Shown here piece after piece: positions 12,401 to 24,400 of a stretch of DNA of 64,000 bases. The notes under the pieces are model-generated. The model saw only the letters and a program-made list of their open reading frames with translations. It ran no database searches and was not told where the DNA came from. Each line of letters starts with the position of its first letter. Position 1 is the stretch's first letter. Location: the NCBI GenBank assembly GCA_036850595.1, contig CM072158.1, forward strand, positions 21,262,578 through 21,326,577, written 5' to 3'. Source of the stretch: Rhyacichthys aspro (lineage: Eukaryota > Chordata > Actinopteri > Gobiiformes > Rhyacichthyidae). The translations under genes were made by a program, and so were the position numbers.

Positions 12401-15400
12401 AAAAAGTCGAATTTTCTATTTTATTCAAATGTATACAGCGTATTATATGGCTTATAAATCAAAAGCCATAACATTATTCTACAACTAATTGTGTATTATT
12501 CTAAGGTTTTTAGTTATTGTATTTTCCTATAGCCTTATTATAAAGTAGGATGTTGGAAGTTTGCACCCAATAAGTTCAGTTCCCATTGATTGGGTTGTAC
12601 TATACTACTGCCTGACAGCGGGTGCTCATTAAGACAGAGTGGGTAGTGGGAGGGCTAAGACTCTTTTCTTTTGAAAAAGCCACTTGTGGCAGATGCACAG
12701 ACTGTTAATCAATATGGCTCTGATGTTTCTTGCTGATTCTCTGACGGGCTTTTTTGTCCTTGTTTCTTTTCTTTCCTCTAAAGGCTAAAGCCCATGATGC
12801 CTGTAACACTCGGCAATCCTTTCCCAGAGTCTGAGATTTTTTTTATCTGTCCTTAGCCTTTGAGCTGCATACATTTTTATTCATACCTCTTTCCTGCAGA
12901 CCGGACCTCACTCTACTGTATTCCGTCCTTTTATTATGTACTAAATGAGTGAACTTATGATTAACTTGTTTATATAGGTCTTTAACGGGTCAAGAACTGA
13001 TATGGTGTTCATTAGTTATCATTTCTTTCAGGAGGAGATGCGGGAGCTCCGTGAGCAGCCCATGGACCCCCAGGCTGAGCAGGAGATCATTGACAGCATC
13101 GAGGAGGTTTATTTTTCCAACGACTCCTTCGACATGGTTCAATACGAGCTTCAGGTCAGTTACTCAGAGGGCCCCAGTCACTTCTGAGAAACCTTGAATA
13201 TAGTAGAAAATAGTTTTCTGGTTACTGAGAAGTCATGGAAAAGTGGAGTTTACTGTGTAAAATGAACCAGAAAATGTTAATAAGCCAATAACATTATACT
13301 GTAAAGGGCCCAATTTTTTGTCCCTTCTTAGTTTTTTACCATTTTTGTGTTTTTGTTTATGTTGGTCCTTTTTAGCATCTTAATTGCTCATTACTAATGA
13401 AATGATTAAATATTACCTGGAAAATTGCAAATAGAGTCCTATCCCTGATTGAGCCAGACCAGTGGTCTGAGACAAGTGACTCTCTCAAAGTTTCCAGCCC
13501 ACAATTGATTATATGATAAGTCCATCAGCTCCTCCACATTTCAGTAGTTCTGATAATGCCAATACTGCATTCCTAATGTGGCTAGATCTGGCTGGAGCTG
13601 GTGTGACTGACAGACTTCAAGCTCTTTCTCACCTGAGCTGCTGTCTCTCCACTTCCACTGCAAAGCACTGACGACTCGATTGATGGATTGCATCCGCTCA
13701 ACAGAAGAGGGGTGTGAAATCTCATTTAGATTTATCTGGCTATAGCTTTGCCATCTGAAATGAGACTCTCAGTCAAGAGGAAAGTAATTACCCATCATCC
13801 TTTGGGCCATTGATTTGTATTATCTTTTTTCTCTGGCAGACTTTGGTTGTTGTTTACTATATAAACTTCTTCTTTATTCATCAAACTTATGATCTGGGGA
13901 AGTATTTTTCTGAAAGCCTTTTGTTTGGAGGAAGAAATAACCAGTGTTTTTAGTCACAGAAGTGACACATTGTAAATCAAAGCTTTCTATGGTATCTCCA
14001 ACCTTCTTATTTGGTTTTACGTTTTATACAACAATACAATAAAACTGAGTCAATTTATCCTCCATATGAGGTGGTGTGATGTTTATTATTACTGCTGCCA
14101 ATGCTGCTGTTTCATGACAAATGCAGTGATACCTGGCTTATGGAAACTCATGACAAAATTGTCACTTTAAAGCAGCCTTTGTGAGATGGACTCCTGTGAA
14201 CAAATGTCTGTGTGACTTTGTGAACAGAAACTTCCACCCGAGCTGAACCTGCAGGAACTGGAAGAATACAGAGACAAGCTGAAGAAACAACAGGCAGCTG
14301 TGAGTATCCCCTTGTCCCACTCACACTAAAGAACACTCTCAGTCTGGGCCCCAAAGATAAGGAGCAGTACCATGATATGTTGTACAGAACCATCTGGGCA
14401 GGCTAACATAGAAAGCAGACAAGCAGATGGATGTGTTGTGGGGGATTGGGTGAAACATCTAACTGGTAACCGCCTATCACAAGCTGATTTTATCCAAGCA
14501 GTGCCATGTTATTAACTTTAAGCTGTCATTTCCATAAGCCATCATCACATTTAAAAACATAACTGCCATCGATTGTTGTGTTAATAAACTGTTAATAACC
14601 TAAAATACTACCCAAAATGGATGAAGGCAGACATCAGGGAAAGAACTCTTTTTTACAAACAATAATGCTTCTAGTCTAAAGATATAGTAATGACATCCTT
14701 AAATATTAAAAAAACCTGTTTCGTTAAAAGAATGACAAAGGAGCACATTCTTACTCAAAATAAATCTCTGCCACAACCTGTCTACTTCAAATGGGCCGCT
14801 GCATCCCTGCATGCCTTTTATATGTGTCTTAGCTTAAAGGCGACATTGAATGCCCATTTTTTAAATCCCTTGTACTCCCAGTGAAGTGTATGCTACATGT
14901 TTCTATCAAAATGTACCAAGATTTAGGTTATACAGGGTGCTGGGAAACTCTCTCTCAGGCGCAACATAAATCTGTGTACGTTGCGGCCAATGTCTGTTTG
15001 TCTTGATATTGTGATATGTAGCTTCATTAGCCTCAGTTGCTACTCCAAGACCAAAAGCAAACTGAGCCCGTGAAGAGTATCACGGCGTCAGGGCAGCGGC
15101 TGGCTGCTACCCGCTTTACTTTTCGGGTCTTCACGGGAAAACAACTTGGTCGATTGGTCCTCTTACTGGGGTGCTCAGAACAGGGCAGGTGTGACAGACT
15201 AAGACCCAGAGCTAAGAGGAGCAGTAGATAAACTATAGAGCAGGTTCCGTGCATCAGGACTTGTAAATTCCTGTAGTCTATCTGTAGTATGTTGACACCT
15301 CAATTTCTGATGCACGAGACTCCTCCGCACATATCCATAGCTCACAAGCACTGGAGACAGCAGCCATTTACCGGTCCTGAACTAATCCTTCATAAACCTG

Positions 15401-18400
15401 GGCTCCGCAGTGCTCCTTACGCCCCATCCCACTACAGCCCTTGTTGCAGCGACATATCACAATATTAAACATCCTCTCATCCTTTATTTTTCCATTTTAG
15501 TTTATTCACTGATATTTCATGTTTTGTGAAATGCTTTACAACATTAAGATATTGAGGATATTAAGACATTGGGCTCCCTCATGTGGTTGCTCCAGGAGGA
15601 TCTCCATAAATGAAAAAGTTGTACTCAGGACACAGCTCCAGGAGCCTGGGTAACATCCATGGCTTTACAGGGGGTGTGGATCCAGTGAAAACGAAACAAA
15701 ATGTCTTAGCCAGGACACATAGGTGGGGGTGGTGGGGTGCTGCGCCAGGTAGTTGTGCTCTAAGTGGCCAACTATGTAGAGCTTTTCCTGTCACTGTATG
15801 TTTACTGTATAAGAACTGTAAGTTCTTATCTTTGACTTTCTTTTATTCTGTAGGTTTCTAAAAAGGTTGCAGATCTCATCCTGGAGAAACAGCCAGCCTA
15901 TGTAAAGGTACGTGCTATGTCAACATTAGCTTGGTGTCCACTGTCTTTGTATCTTTTCCACACTTTTCTGCATACATTGGTACATCTATGCATGTTCCTT
16001 CTGGCAAATAAGTGAAACTCTTGTGTCTAAAGATTTAGCTGTTTTGCAAAGCATTGCTGCTTTGGAAAAACTAAGATACAGCAACTGCTGGTTCCACCAA
16101 ATCTTACTCAACAGTTCAGAAAGCTGTGTGGTGAGGTTGGAGTTACATATTTACAGTACACTACATCTGTTATGGCCTTGGTTTTAGTAAAGCTGCACTT
16201 GCATGCATGCAGGTATTTTGAATTTTATTTATTCGAATTAAACCCACAAGATAATGTGAGCCAAGCTATTACTGCAGTATATGGCTTAGCCAAGCAAAGG
16301 TTGCTAAATGTTCTTCTGTAGTAACACAAATGCTCCGCCCACTTCCTGCCTGACGTCACGCTAGCGCTGCCGCTGGAAACAGACTGAAGTAAACACGGTA
16401 CATCGTAGTAATAACTTTTTCAGCAATAGCTTTGAGAGTAACTGAGCCGTATATCTTCGACCCAGAGTCTGATTCTGAGTTCGAAGAACATGAGCAAACA
16501 CAAAGACCTCGAAGGCTTCTACAAGATGTTTCTGCTTGGTAAATGAAAAACTATTTATTGTGTATGTTTCTATGGTGTAGCTCGTAGCATAGCGCATGTT
16601 AACTGCTTCTGTTTATCGGTGCACATGTGGAAATGACCGTACAATGCCTACTGAAGTTGAGAATGTTTGCTGCCTGGAGACTCCTAAGGAGCTGGTGTGC
16701 AGTGTATTGAAAGAACTATAATAAAGTAGCCTAGCAATATGTAGAGCTATGCAGTAATGCTTGTTAGTAATACATGTTGCTGACTGTAAGTAAGCTAACA
16801 CAGTAGCAGCGATGCTTCTCTGTGTCTGAGCTGCAGAGCACGGCACTTGTTGACAGTTCAGGAGAGAGGGGCTGGAGGAGTGTGGAGGAGCACTTCCTGG
16901 AGAGGAGTGGTTTATTTCACATATTGACATCATTGCGTGAAACAGCTTGTTGAAAGGACTGTAGCTCAAACTAAATAAATTACTTAAACATGCACGAATG
17001 AAACAAAACACAACTTTGGGTATGTGTTTGAGGTAGAAACAACGTTAGAACATGGTTAAAAGCTCAGAAAAGTCGATTTAGCATAATATGGGAACTTAAA
17101 CATTAAGCTGAATTCTAATAAATACCAAGAATCTGTGAATGCTACATTAGAGTGAGCATTGGCCCCCTTCCAGATTTCTTGTTTTTTTTTTTTTTTTTGC
17201 ACATTTGTCACACGTTTCAGATCATCAAACTAATTTAAATATTAGACAAAGATACAGTAAAACTCCAATAAACAAAAATTACGGGTTCTAGTTTGCAAAC
17301 AAGCCGGCTCCAAGAGCCACGGGCGGAACTATATTTGGATGGGTATACATTAGGGGTGTGCAAGAATAGTCAAATAGTCAAACATTCAATCTGCAATATT
17401 TATATTTATTCAAAAAATAAAATAACTATTTGAATTTTGCTGATTTATTTCTTTTTATAATTTTTTTAAATTTATTTTTTTGCTAGCCATAAATGAAATT
17501 AATCCATAATGAAGCCTTAATACAAACTAAAACTAGTGACACCTATGCACTAGCCCCTATTTTCCATGGCACGCGTCTCCCCTCCGCTCCCGAGCAGCTT
17601 AGAAGAGCATTGGCAGGTAATAGGAGATAGCGCAATAAAAGCCAACATTCACATTTGCATTGACCTTTATAAAGATGTGTGCGGGACTAAAACAACTGTT
17701 TATTCAGAAGAAGAAGGATCAGAAAACAAGTTTAGTTTGCAATAACTTTAACATCACAGGATTTTTCCTCATTACAGTGAGCACAAAAAGATTTGTTTTT
17801 GCTTATTTTCCTGCATTTAATACTTAAGCATTTATATTAACGTATAAATATTCAAATTAAGAAACTTAGTCGTTAGTCCTGAACTGGATCTTAGTGAAAA
17901 TCTGGATGCTGTTTTCGTTCGGTTTCCGTTTGTTGCGATCTGATCTGGGCAGATTTATTGCAGACTGGCTCCGCTGTCGGAGAAAGTACCCCTGAGTGAG
18001 CTGAGAAGACCACTCGGCTCAAAGCAAAAATTATCTCTAGAGATATGCTTCCTTTGTTTTGTTGAGGGAGAAGAATTTAAGGAAGTTTAAGTTTTTTATA
18101 CATTGTTAAAGTTTCAGCTACAAAACATAGGATGTAGCCTATAACATTGTTTCTCTATACATAGATATACCCCAATATGCTTGTTCAGAAATTACATCAG
18201 AAATACGTTTCAGAAATTGACACCCGTCTCATTAAACTTATTTAAATAAACAAATATTCTGATATTTGTTTTTTATTAGCTTAAAATATATATTTGTGGA
18301 AAATGTGGCCAATCACATGAAAGAACAGACTAGGATGTGATATGTGATAGAAGGAAGGGGGACATGCGCTAACCCTAAACCTAACACATGCTCTCAATAA

Positions 18401-21400
18401 TGCCCTGACAGCAATGTGAGCTGGTCTGGAACTTGGACTGCTGATAGAAAATTAAAGAGTTAGAGATATTCACACTCCTGTTTTAGAAAAAAAATAATTT
18501 ATTCATCTTATTAGATCAAATATTTTGGGTGTTTCAGTGGCTGCATGGTTATGATTGTCCTCTCTGCACCACAGAGGTTTCTTTTTGCACACACTGGTTT
18601 CCTCCCACCGTCCAACCCTATATACTGGTAACCCTAAACTTCCCGTAGTAAGTGAATGTCAGTGAAATATCTGTGTCTCTACCTGAGTGTTAGTGATGTG
18701 ATTAAATGGAGAGATTATAGAGCTAGTCTCCAGCCACACCCGCTAGATCCTTTGCCTTTGCTCTTTTTTAATGACGTGGGTGAAGTGGGTCTAGAAACTC
18801 TCCTATTGACCATGGCTTTCATGGAGTATAAGCTGTAGAAAAGGGAATGTATTGATTTTAATGGCATGTTGTTTTCTTTTGATTTAACAATTTGGAGAAC
18901 ATCCAGGCTACAAACAAGTACCATCTATTTTGCCCAAGGACTGGTAAATCAGTGAATAACAATAATATTGCCATCTGCTAGTTTTTGTGAGATTTCCAAG
19001 ACTGATATCAATATTGTTAACACATTTAACATTGATACATTTGTATCAGGTTACATATAGCAGCTCAAGCATAGTTTCTTTAAGCCACTTGAAAAGAATA
19101 GATTTGGCCCAGTACTCAATTACTTTTCAGGAGAAAACAGTTATTCATCAAAGCCACTATACACAGGCTTTAGTTTGATTTCCTGGCATGAGAGCTATTC
19201 GTGATTTGGCTAACCTTGGTGGTTGCACTGGCCTATTACAGAGAGGTGTTAAAGGTCTGTGCTTAGGGAAGCTGCAAAGGGGAATTCTATTTAATTTGTG
19301 AAAGTGAGAGTAAAGGCGCACTAATAATTTAATCCTCTTTTGTCTCCAGTCAGATTAGTCTTCTATCTTTTCTCATGTAAGTGTGAATGTAAGGCCCACT
19401 CATGACTGAAGCATGATTAGAATGTGTAGGCAGAGCCAGTGCATAGTCAATGCACTAAAGGGGCACAGCAAGGATCTCTTCTGAATATATGAATAAAGAG
19501 AACTGGAAAAACCTCCATTGTGACTAAACATGTCCTCCTCCTTAACCTTCACCTCCTACACTGGATGTGTGTTTGTAGCCGGACTGTCTTTTTTTGTCTT
19601 TTTTTCACGTTTTGTGTCACAGTCTTGTCTGCTGGATATTTAACCACCTAAATCCAGGGGCGCAGTTGGGATTTTTTAACTGGGGGGACCAAGCTGTCCG
19701 CACATGATTTCAACTCAGTTAGATATTTTGCATAATTGGGCTTGCACTAAAAAGCCATTAAGGGATTTTTATTTGAACTCATGGATAAATAACAATAAAC
19801 AAAGGCCTACCTGATCAACACTAGGCCAGGGGGACAATAGTAACATTTTAAATCTTATTTCAGTTTTTGTTTAGTTTTGATTTATGACTCATTACGAACT
19901 AAACATCCATGTTTTTGTCCCTAAATTCCCCTTAAATAAATAACAGATACATTTGTTTGTTTAGATGTTAATGGCCATTTAAATCAGCTTATTTTGCAAA
20001 TGCAGTTGCGACAAAAAAATAACTAGGGACATGTTTCAGTACCTGGAGTTATATATTAAGAAATGATCTTTGTCAACCACAAATAGGCTTGTCTCAACAA
20101 ACTTTATATTCTCTATGTTCTATACATGCTTTGCTTTGTTTTAATCAGTAATTCACATGGGCGCTTTTTGGCCTTTTTTCACAAAGAATAGTAAGTGGTG
20201 TGTTCTAAAACCCATTTCGCTTTGTCATTTTTGTTTTATGGATCGCAATTGAACGCAGCAGCATCAACATCACATGGCTTTCAAGCACTTAACAAGCAGC
20301 TGTCGTTTCTTCTATTAAACGGTAAGACTAATTACTCTTCCAGAAAAAGAGCGATGTCAGGCGGTGTCCTTAAGTGGAGTTCTGTGGTTCCACGTACAGA
20401 TGAATACTTCCATTATTTTCGCAGGACTCGGGAGACTAGTCCACCAGGTGAACTTGTTCCCACAAGGACTTTTGTGCCTACATTATGAGTTGAACTGTCC
20501 TGCCTGCCTCAGTTTGTTGTCCATTATTCGTGGCCTCAGACCCACGCCACTTTAACCTGAGTGCCAATTCGGACATACAGAGTAATGGTGACCGTCACTA
20601 TAGTGCGTCAGCCAGCATCTGCCCTGACCCGATTCTGAAGCAGTGGTGGCAATAATTAAGGAGTGACTGCCTAGGCCGCCACTACCCTGGCCAGTGTTCA
20701 TAGCGGAAACCCTGATTAATCCTTTGTTTCACCAACGTGTGTTGCCTTTTGTAGAGACAGAGAGGGCAGATCGGATAACTATGAATGTGGGGGGTCATGT
20801 CCCCTCCTTCCTTTTTGCTTGCCTAAATCTGGAGTTTACTGACCAGTGCTCCAACACTGGGGGTGCACGGTAGCGGAGTGGTTAGCGCTCCCGCTTCACA
20901 GCAAGAAGGTCGTGAGTACGAATCCCGGCCGACCCAAAAAACATCGTTGGCCGATTGTAGCCAACCCAAAAAACATCATTGGCTAACTCTGGTCTTTCTG
21001 TGAGGAGTCTGCATGTCCTCCCCGTGTCACCGTGGGTTCTCTCCGGGATCTCCGGCTTCCTCCCACCGTCCAAAGACATGCATGTATAGGTGAATTGGTG
21101 ACTCTAAAGTGCCCCTAGTGGATGAATGTGAGAGTGAATGGTTGTCTGTCAATGTACGTCTAAGTGTCAGCCCTGCGACGAACTGGCCACTGTCCAGGGT
21201 GTACCCCGCCTAAGGCCCAAAGCAGCTGGATAGGCTCCAGCCACCCGTGACCCCACAAAGTGGGATAAGCGGTAGAAGATGAAATGAAATGAAATGCTCC
21301 AACAAGATGTGTGTTGATGTGGAGGTTAGGATCTAATAGTTCAGATGACAGTAGCAGCCTGTGGGTTGTTAGGGAAATGTGTAGTCCCCCAGAGTTTAGC

Positions 21401-24400
21401 TTTTGCCTAAGCAAGGCAGTGTACCCTTCATCTCCGCTGCATCTAGAGCGACTATTTTGCACTTCACGGACTATTTTGCACATAGACGGTTTCTTAGTTT
21501 ATAATATGGGCTGCGGTGTAACCGATAAAGTGATTTAAACTAAAAGAAACACCTGAAGGCAAGCAACAAAATACTGATAAAGTTTAGTAGAACTGCATTT
21601 GTAGTGCCAGGTGAGCCTTAGCGCCTAACCTGTAAAAACAAGGCTGATCTTAGTGAACAAGGGCAGATGTTAGGGTCTTCAAATGAAAAACAAATTCATA
21701 ACAGCTTAATAAGTAAAAAAAAAGCTTTAGTTTGACTCCAGTTTGAAATAAAGCTACTCTAACCCCTAATAAACAGTTTTTGTGCACTAATTTTAATAAA
21801 AACGTAAACATCAGGTGACGTCATTCAGGAGGGTAATGGTTAACCGATTATTGATTATTAAGGCGTTCAACTATCGGTTAAAGAAAACGTACAAAACGTG
21901 CATGCCTAATAGGATGTACCGATCCAATACTCGGACTGGAAACTAGTCCCATTATTGGACTAATTGGTCAGAGTAACTTAAAGGTCCTATATTATACTAT
22001 TTTGGACATTATACAGTGTATTTGAATGAGCTCTCATCATGAGTCCAAAGTGAACGGTCTGATTTGGCGCTGTCACTTTAAGGCTCAGCTCTTCCGTGTT
22101 GGCTCCGCCCACTTCCTGCCTGACGTCACGCTAGAGCTACGCGCTGCCGCTGGAAACAGACTACAGACTAGGTACATCGTAGTAATAACTTTTTCATCAA
22201 TGGCTTTGAGAGTAACTGAGTCATATATCTTCGACCCAGAGTCTGACTCTGAGTTCGAAGAACATGAGCAAAAACAAAAACCTTGAAGGCTTCTACAAGA
22301 CGTTTCTGCTTGGTAAATGAGAAACTATTTATTGTGTATGTTTCTATGGTGTAGCCTGTAGCATAGCGCGTGTTAACTGCTTCTGTTTATAGATGCACAT
22401 GTGGAAATGGCCGTACAATGCCTACTGAAGTTGAGAATGTATGCTGCCTGGAGACTCCTAAGGTAGCTGTTGTGCAGTGTATTGAAAGAACTATAATAAA
22501 GTAGCCTAGCAATATGTAGAGCTATGCAGTAATACATGTGTGCATGTTGCTGACAGTAAGTAAGCTAACACAGTAGCAGCGATGCTTCTCTGTGCGTCTG
22601 AACAGCAGAGCACGGCACTTGTTGACAGTGCAGGAGAGAGGGGCTGGAGGAGTGTGGAGGAGCACTTCCTGTAGAGGAGTGGTTTATTTCACATATTGAC
22701 GTCATTGCGTGAAACAGCTCGTTAAAAGGACTGTAGCTCAAACTAAATAAATTACTCAAACATGCGCAAATGAAACAAAACACAACTTTGGGTATGTGTT
22801 TGAGGTAGAACATTAGAACATGGTTAAAAGCTCAGAAAAGTCGATTTAGCATAATATGGGACCTTTACGGTCTGATCTACTATGTATAACCCTATGTCTG
22901 TCAGCGTTAGGTCTTGGGGGAAGATGGCAAGATGGAGCGAGTCAAATCAGCGGTGTGGAGATTTACTTTTATTATAAACTACATAATTTTTATTTGGTAA
23001 AACGCAGCGCAACACGAGCAGCCGCTGAGGCTCTGTGACTGCGCAGTAGCAACGCAGGAAGCATGCTCTCACTCACCGACATGGAGCTATGTGCTCACGA
23101 GCAGAGAAGGGTCAGCTCAAGTGGAAATAAAAACTTAAGAGCGCGATATATTAACAAACAAATTAAAAAAACAACAACAATCTCAAAAAACCTTTTTATT
23201 TGTGCCTAGATTTTGAGTGCGTATTTTGAATTCCTATTGAACTGTGTGAAAATGTGATAATCTGAACTGTCTGTCTTAATGCAGTCGCAATTAGCTCTTC
23301 CTAGGCTGAATGCAGGCAAAGAAATTATCTGTAAAACAGTTTATTCATTTTTACATTGATTTTGTTGGAAAAAAAATATAACGATGCACTGTTCTTGCAA
23401 GACCTATTCTATAATCAGTAATACTGGGTTTGTCATTGCTTTGCTTTTAGTAATCAGCAAATAAATCATCTCCTTCTAGCACATTTAGATGGACATTTTT
23501 TCTGCCCTTTGTCTTGTAAGCTTGGCATTTTTCGGCCCTTGGGGAAAACTAATTGGAGACCCCTGTTCTAGATGTCAGTGTCTAATTTACAGCCCACACA
23601 AGCCATTTCTGTGCGGTATTAAACTGAGCTCTTAATAAAGGTGCAAGGAAAAACTTTCTCTTTAAATGTATATGAGTCAACAAATGCAGACGTGGGACAG
23701 GGTCCTTAAGGTTCTGATTAGATACTTTGATGAAGATAAGGGTGAAGTATTGACCCCTGAAGAAGGCTCAATATTGCAGATGCCCTCACTGACACACATA
23801 GGCCTACTGACAGAAATTCATGTAAAAACAGAAATTTCTTTTATAATGTTAGTGATATTGACTCACTTACAGCCAACACATTCTCTGTTGGGTTTTCTAG
23901 TTTGATAAATAAAAACATGCGTCAAAAAGTTATGTGGATGGTTAATTATCAGCTAATGGATTAAAATTTTGTGAATTTGGGTGAGGTAGTGGAATGTGCA
24001 TATGGATGTTGTACTGAACAACATGAACCATGATCTGTGTGCCGCAAAAGAGCAAAAAGAGCTGTACATTCAAACCTATGACCCTTGCTGTATGGGCCCA
24101 CACTGCCATAACAATTTGAGACAAATACTTTTTTTTTTAACTGAAATAAATCTGCCACCTCTGACTGTATGTTGAATCTACAGCTGCTATAGATGTTGCT
24201 ATACTCAGGGTACATTTCCCAAAGTTATGTAAGCTGTCTGTAAGCCTCTCTTCTGCCTAGTGTATGCTTGTGAGCAATAGCTCCTATAGTTATTTCCAGC
24301 AGTGCACTGTTTTCCTGTTTCCCATCTAACTAGGTATCTAACTAGGTGTCTGGACCACAAACATTTACCTTTTCATCTATAGCATTGCATGCTTTATTAT

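Larger units (their letters stand above)
449..13031 (+). other. VPS50 intron (12.6 kb)
   Basis: The intron holds an L1 ORF1 fragment (820-1200), the L1-like LINE with nested L2 (1744-7338), a SINE head (10469-10590) and a hAT-like end (from 11664). I recognise nothing in 1201-1733, 8760-10465, 10645-11660 or 11760-13031. At 7400-7505 there are GATGCATC-type and AATCGTGAGA motifs that may be a decayed hAT end. The stretch 7620-8750 has several overlapping open frames on both strands but none with a known motif. Confidence 0.7.
16331..17100 (+). mobile_element. DNA element with P2X7-tail-like ORF, copy 1 (decayed)
   Basis: This copy aligns over about 760 bp with the copy at 21981-22865 but lacks a recognisable left terminal repeat. 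The right end (GCATAATATGGGA then ACTTAA) is a mutated form of the other copy's end. It carries the GC-rich leader CTCCGCCCACTTCCTGCC, a CRE octamer and the same two-exon reading frame. It is a non-autonomous or degenerate transposon with no transposase in it. Confidence 0.7.
21981..22865 (+). mobile_element. DNA transposon with P2X7-tail-like ORF, copy 2
   Basis: The 885-bp element has inverted ends AAGGTCCTATATTAT and ATAATATGGGACCTT (one mismatch) and is flanked by TA on both sides (21979-21980, 22866-22867), consistent with a TA target. It encodes no transposase, so it must have been moved by another source. It contains the leader with GC box and CRE, a two-exon frame and about 350 bp of 3' sequence shared with copy 1. 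The superfamily is not established. Confidence 0.7.
21910..23150 (+). mobile_element. hAT-like element interrupted by the P2X7-like transposon
   Basis: The element begins TAGGATGTACCGATCC at 21910. After 70 bp it is interrupted by the insertion at 21981-22865 and resumes at 22868 with CGGTCTGATCTACTATG, then TTAGGTCTTGGGGGAAGATG. The uninterrupted relative at 25065 has the same order. The right boundary is uncertain. Confidence 0.5.

Noticed and set aside
16613..17011. 132-aa minus-strand frame, with a similar frame at 22565-22813
   Set aside because: They resemble each other only because both lie antisense to the two copies of the same transposon; the sense strand carries the recognisable motifs.
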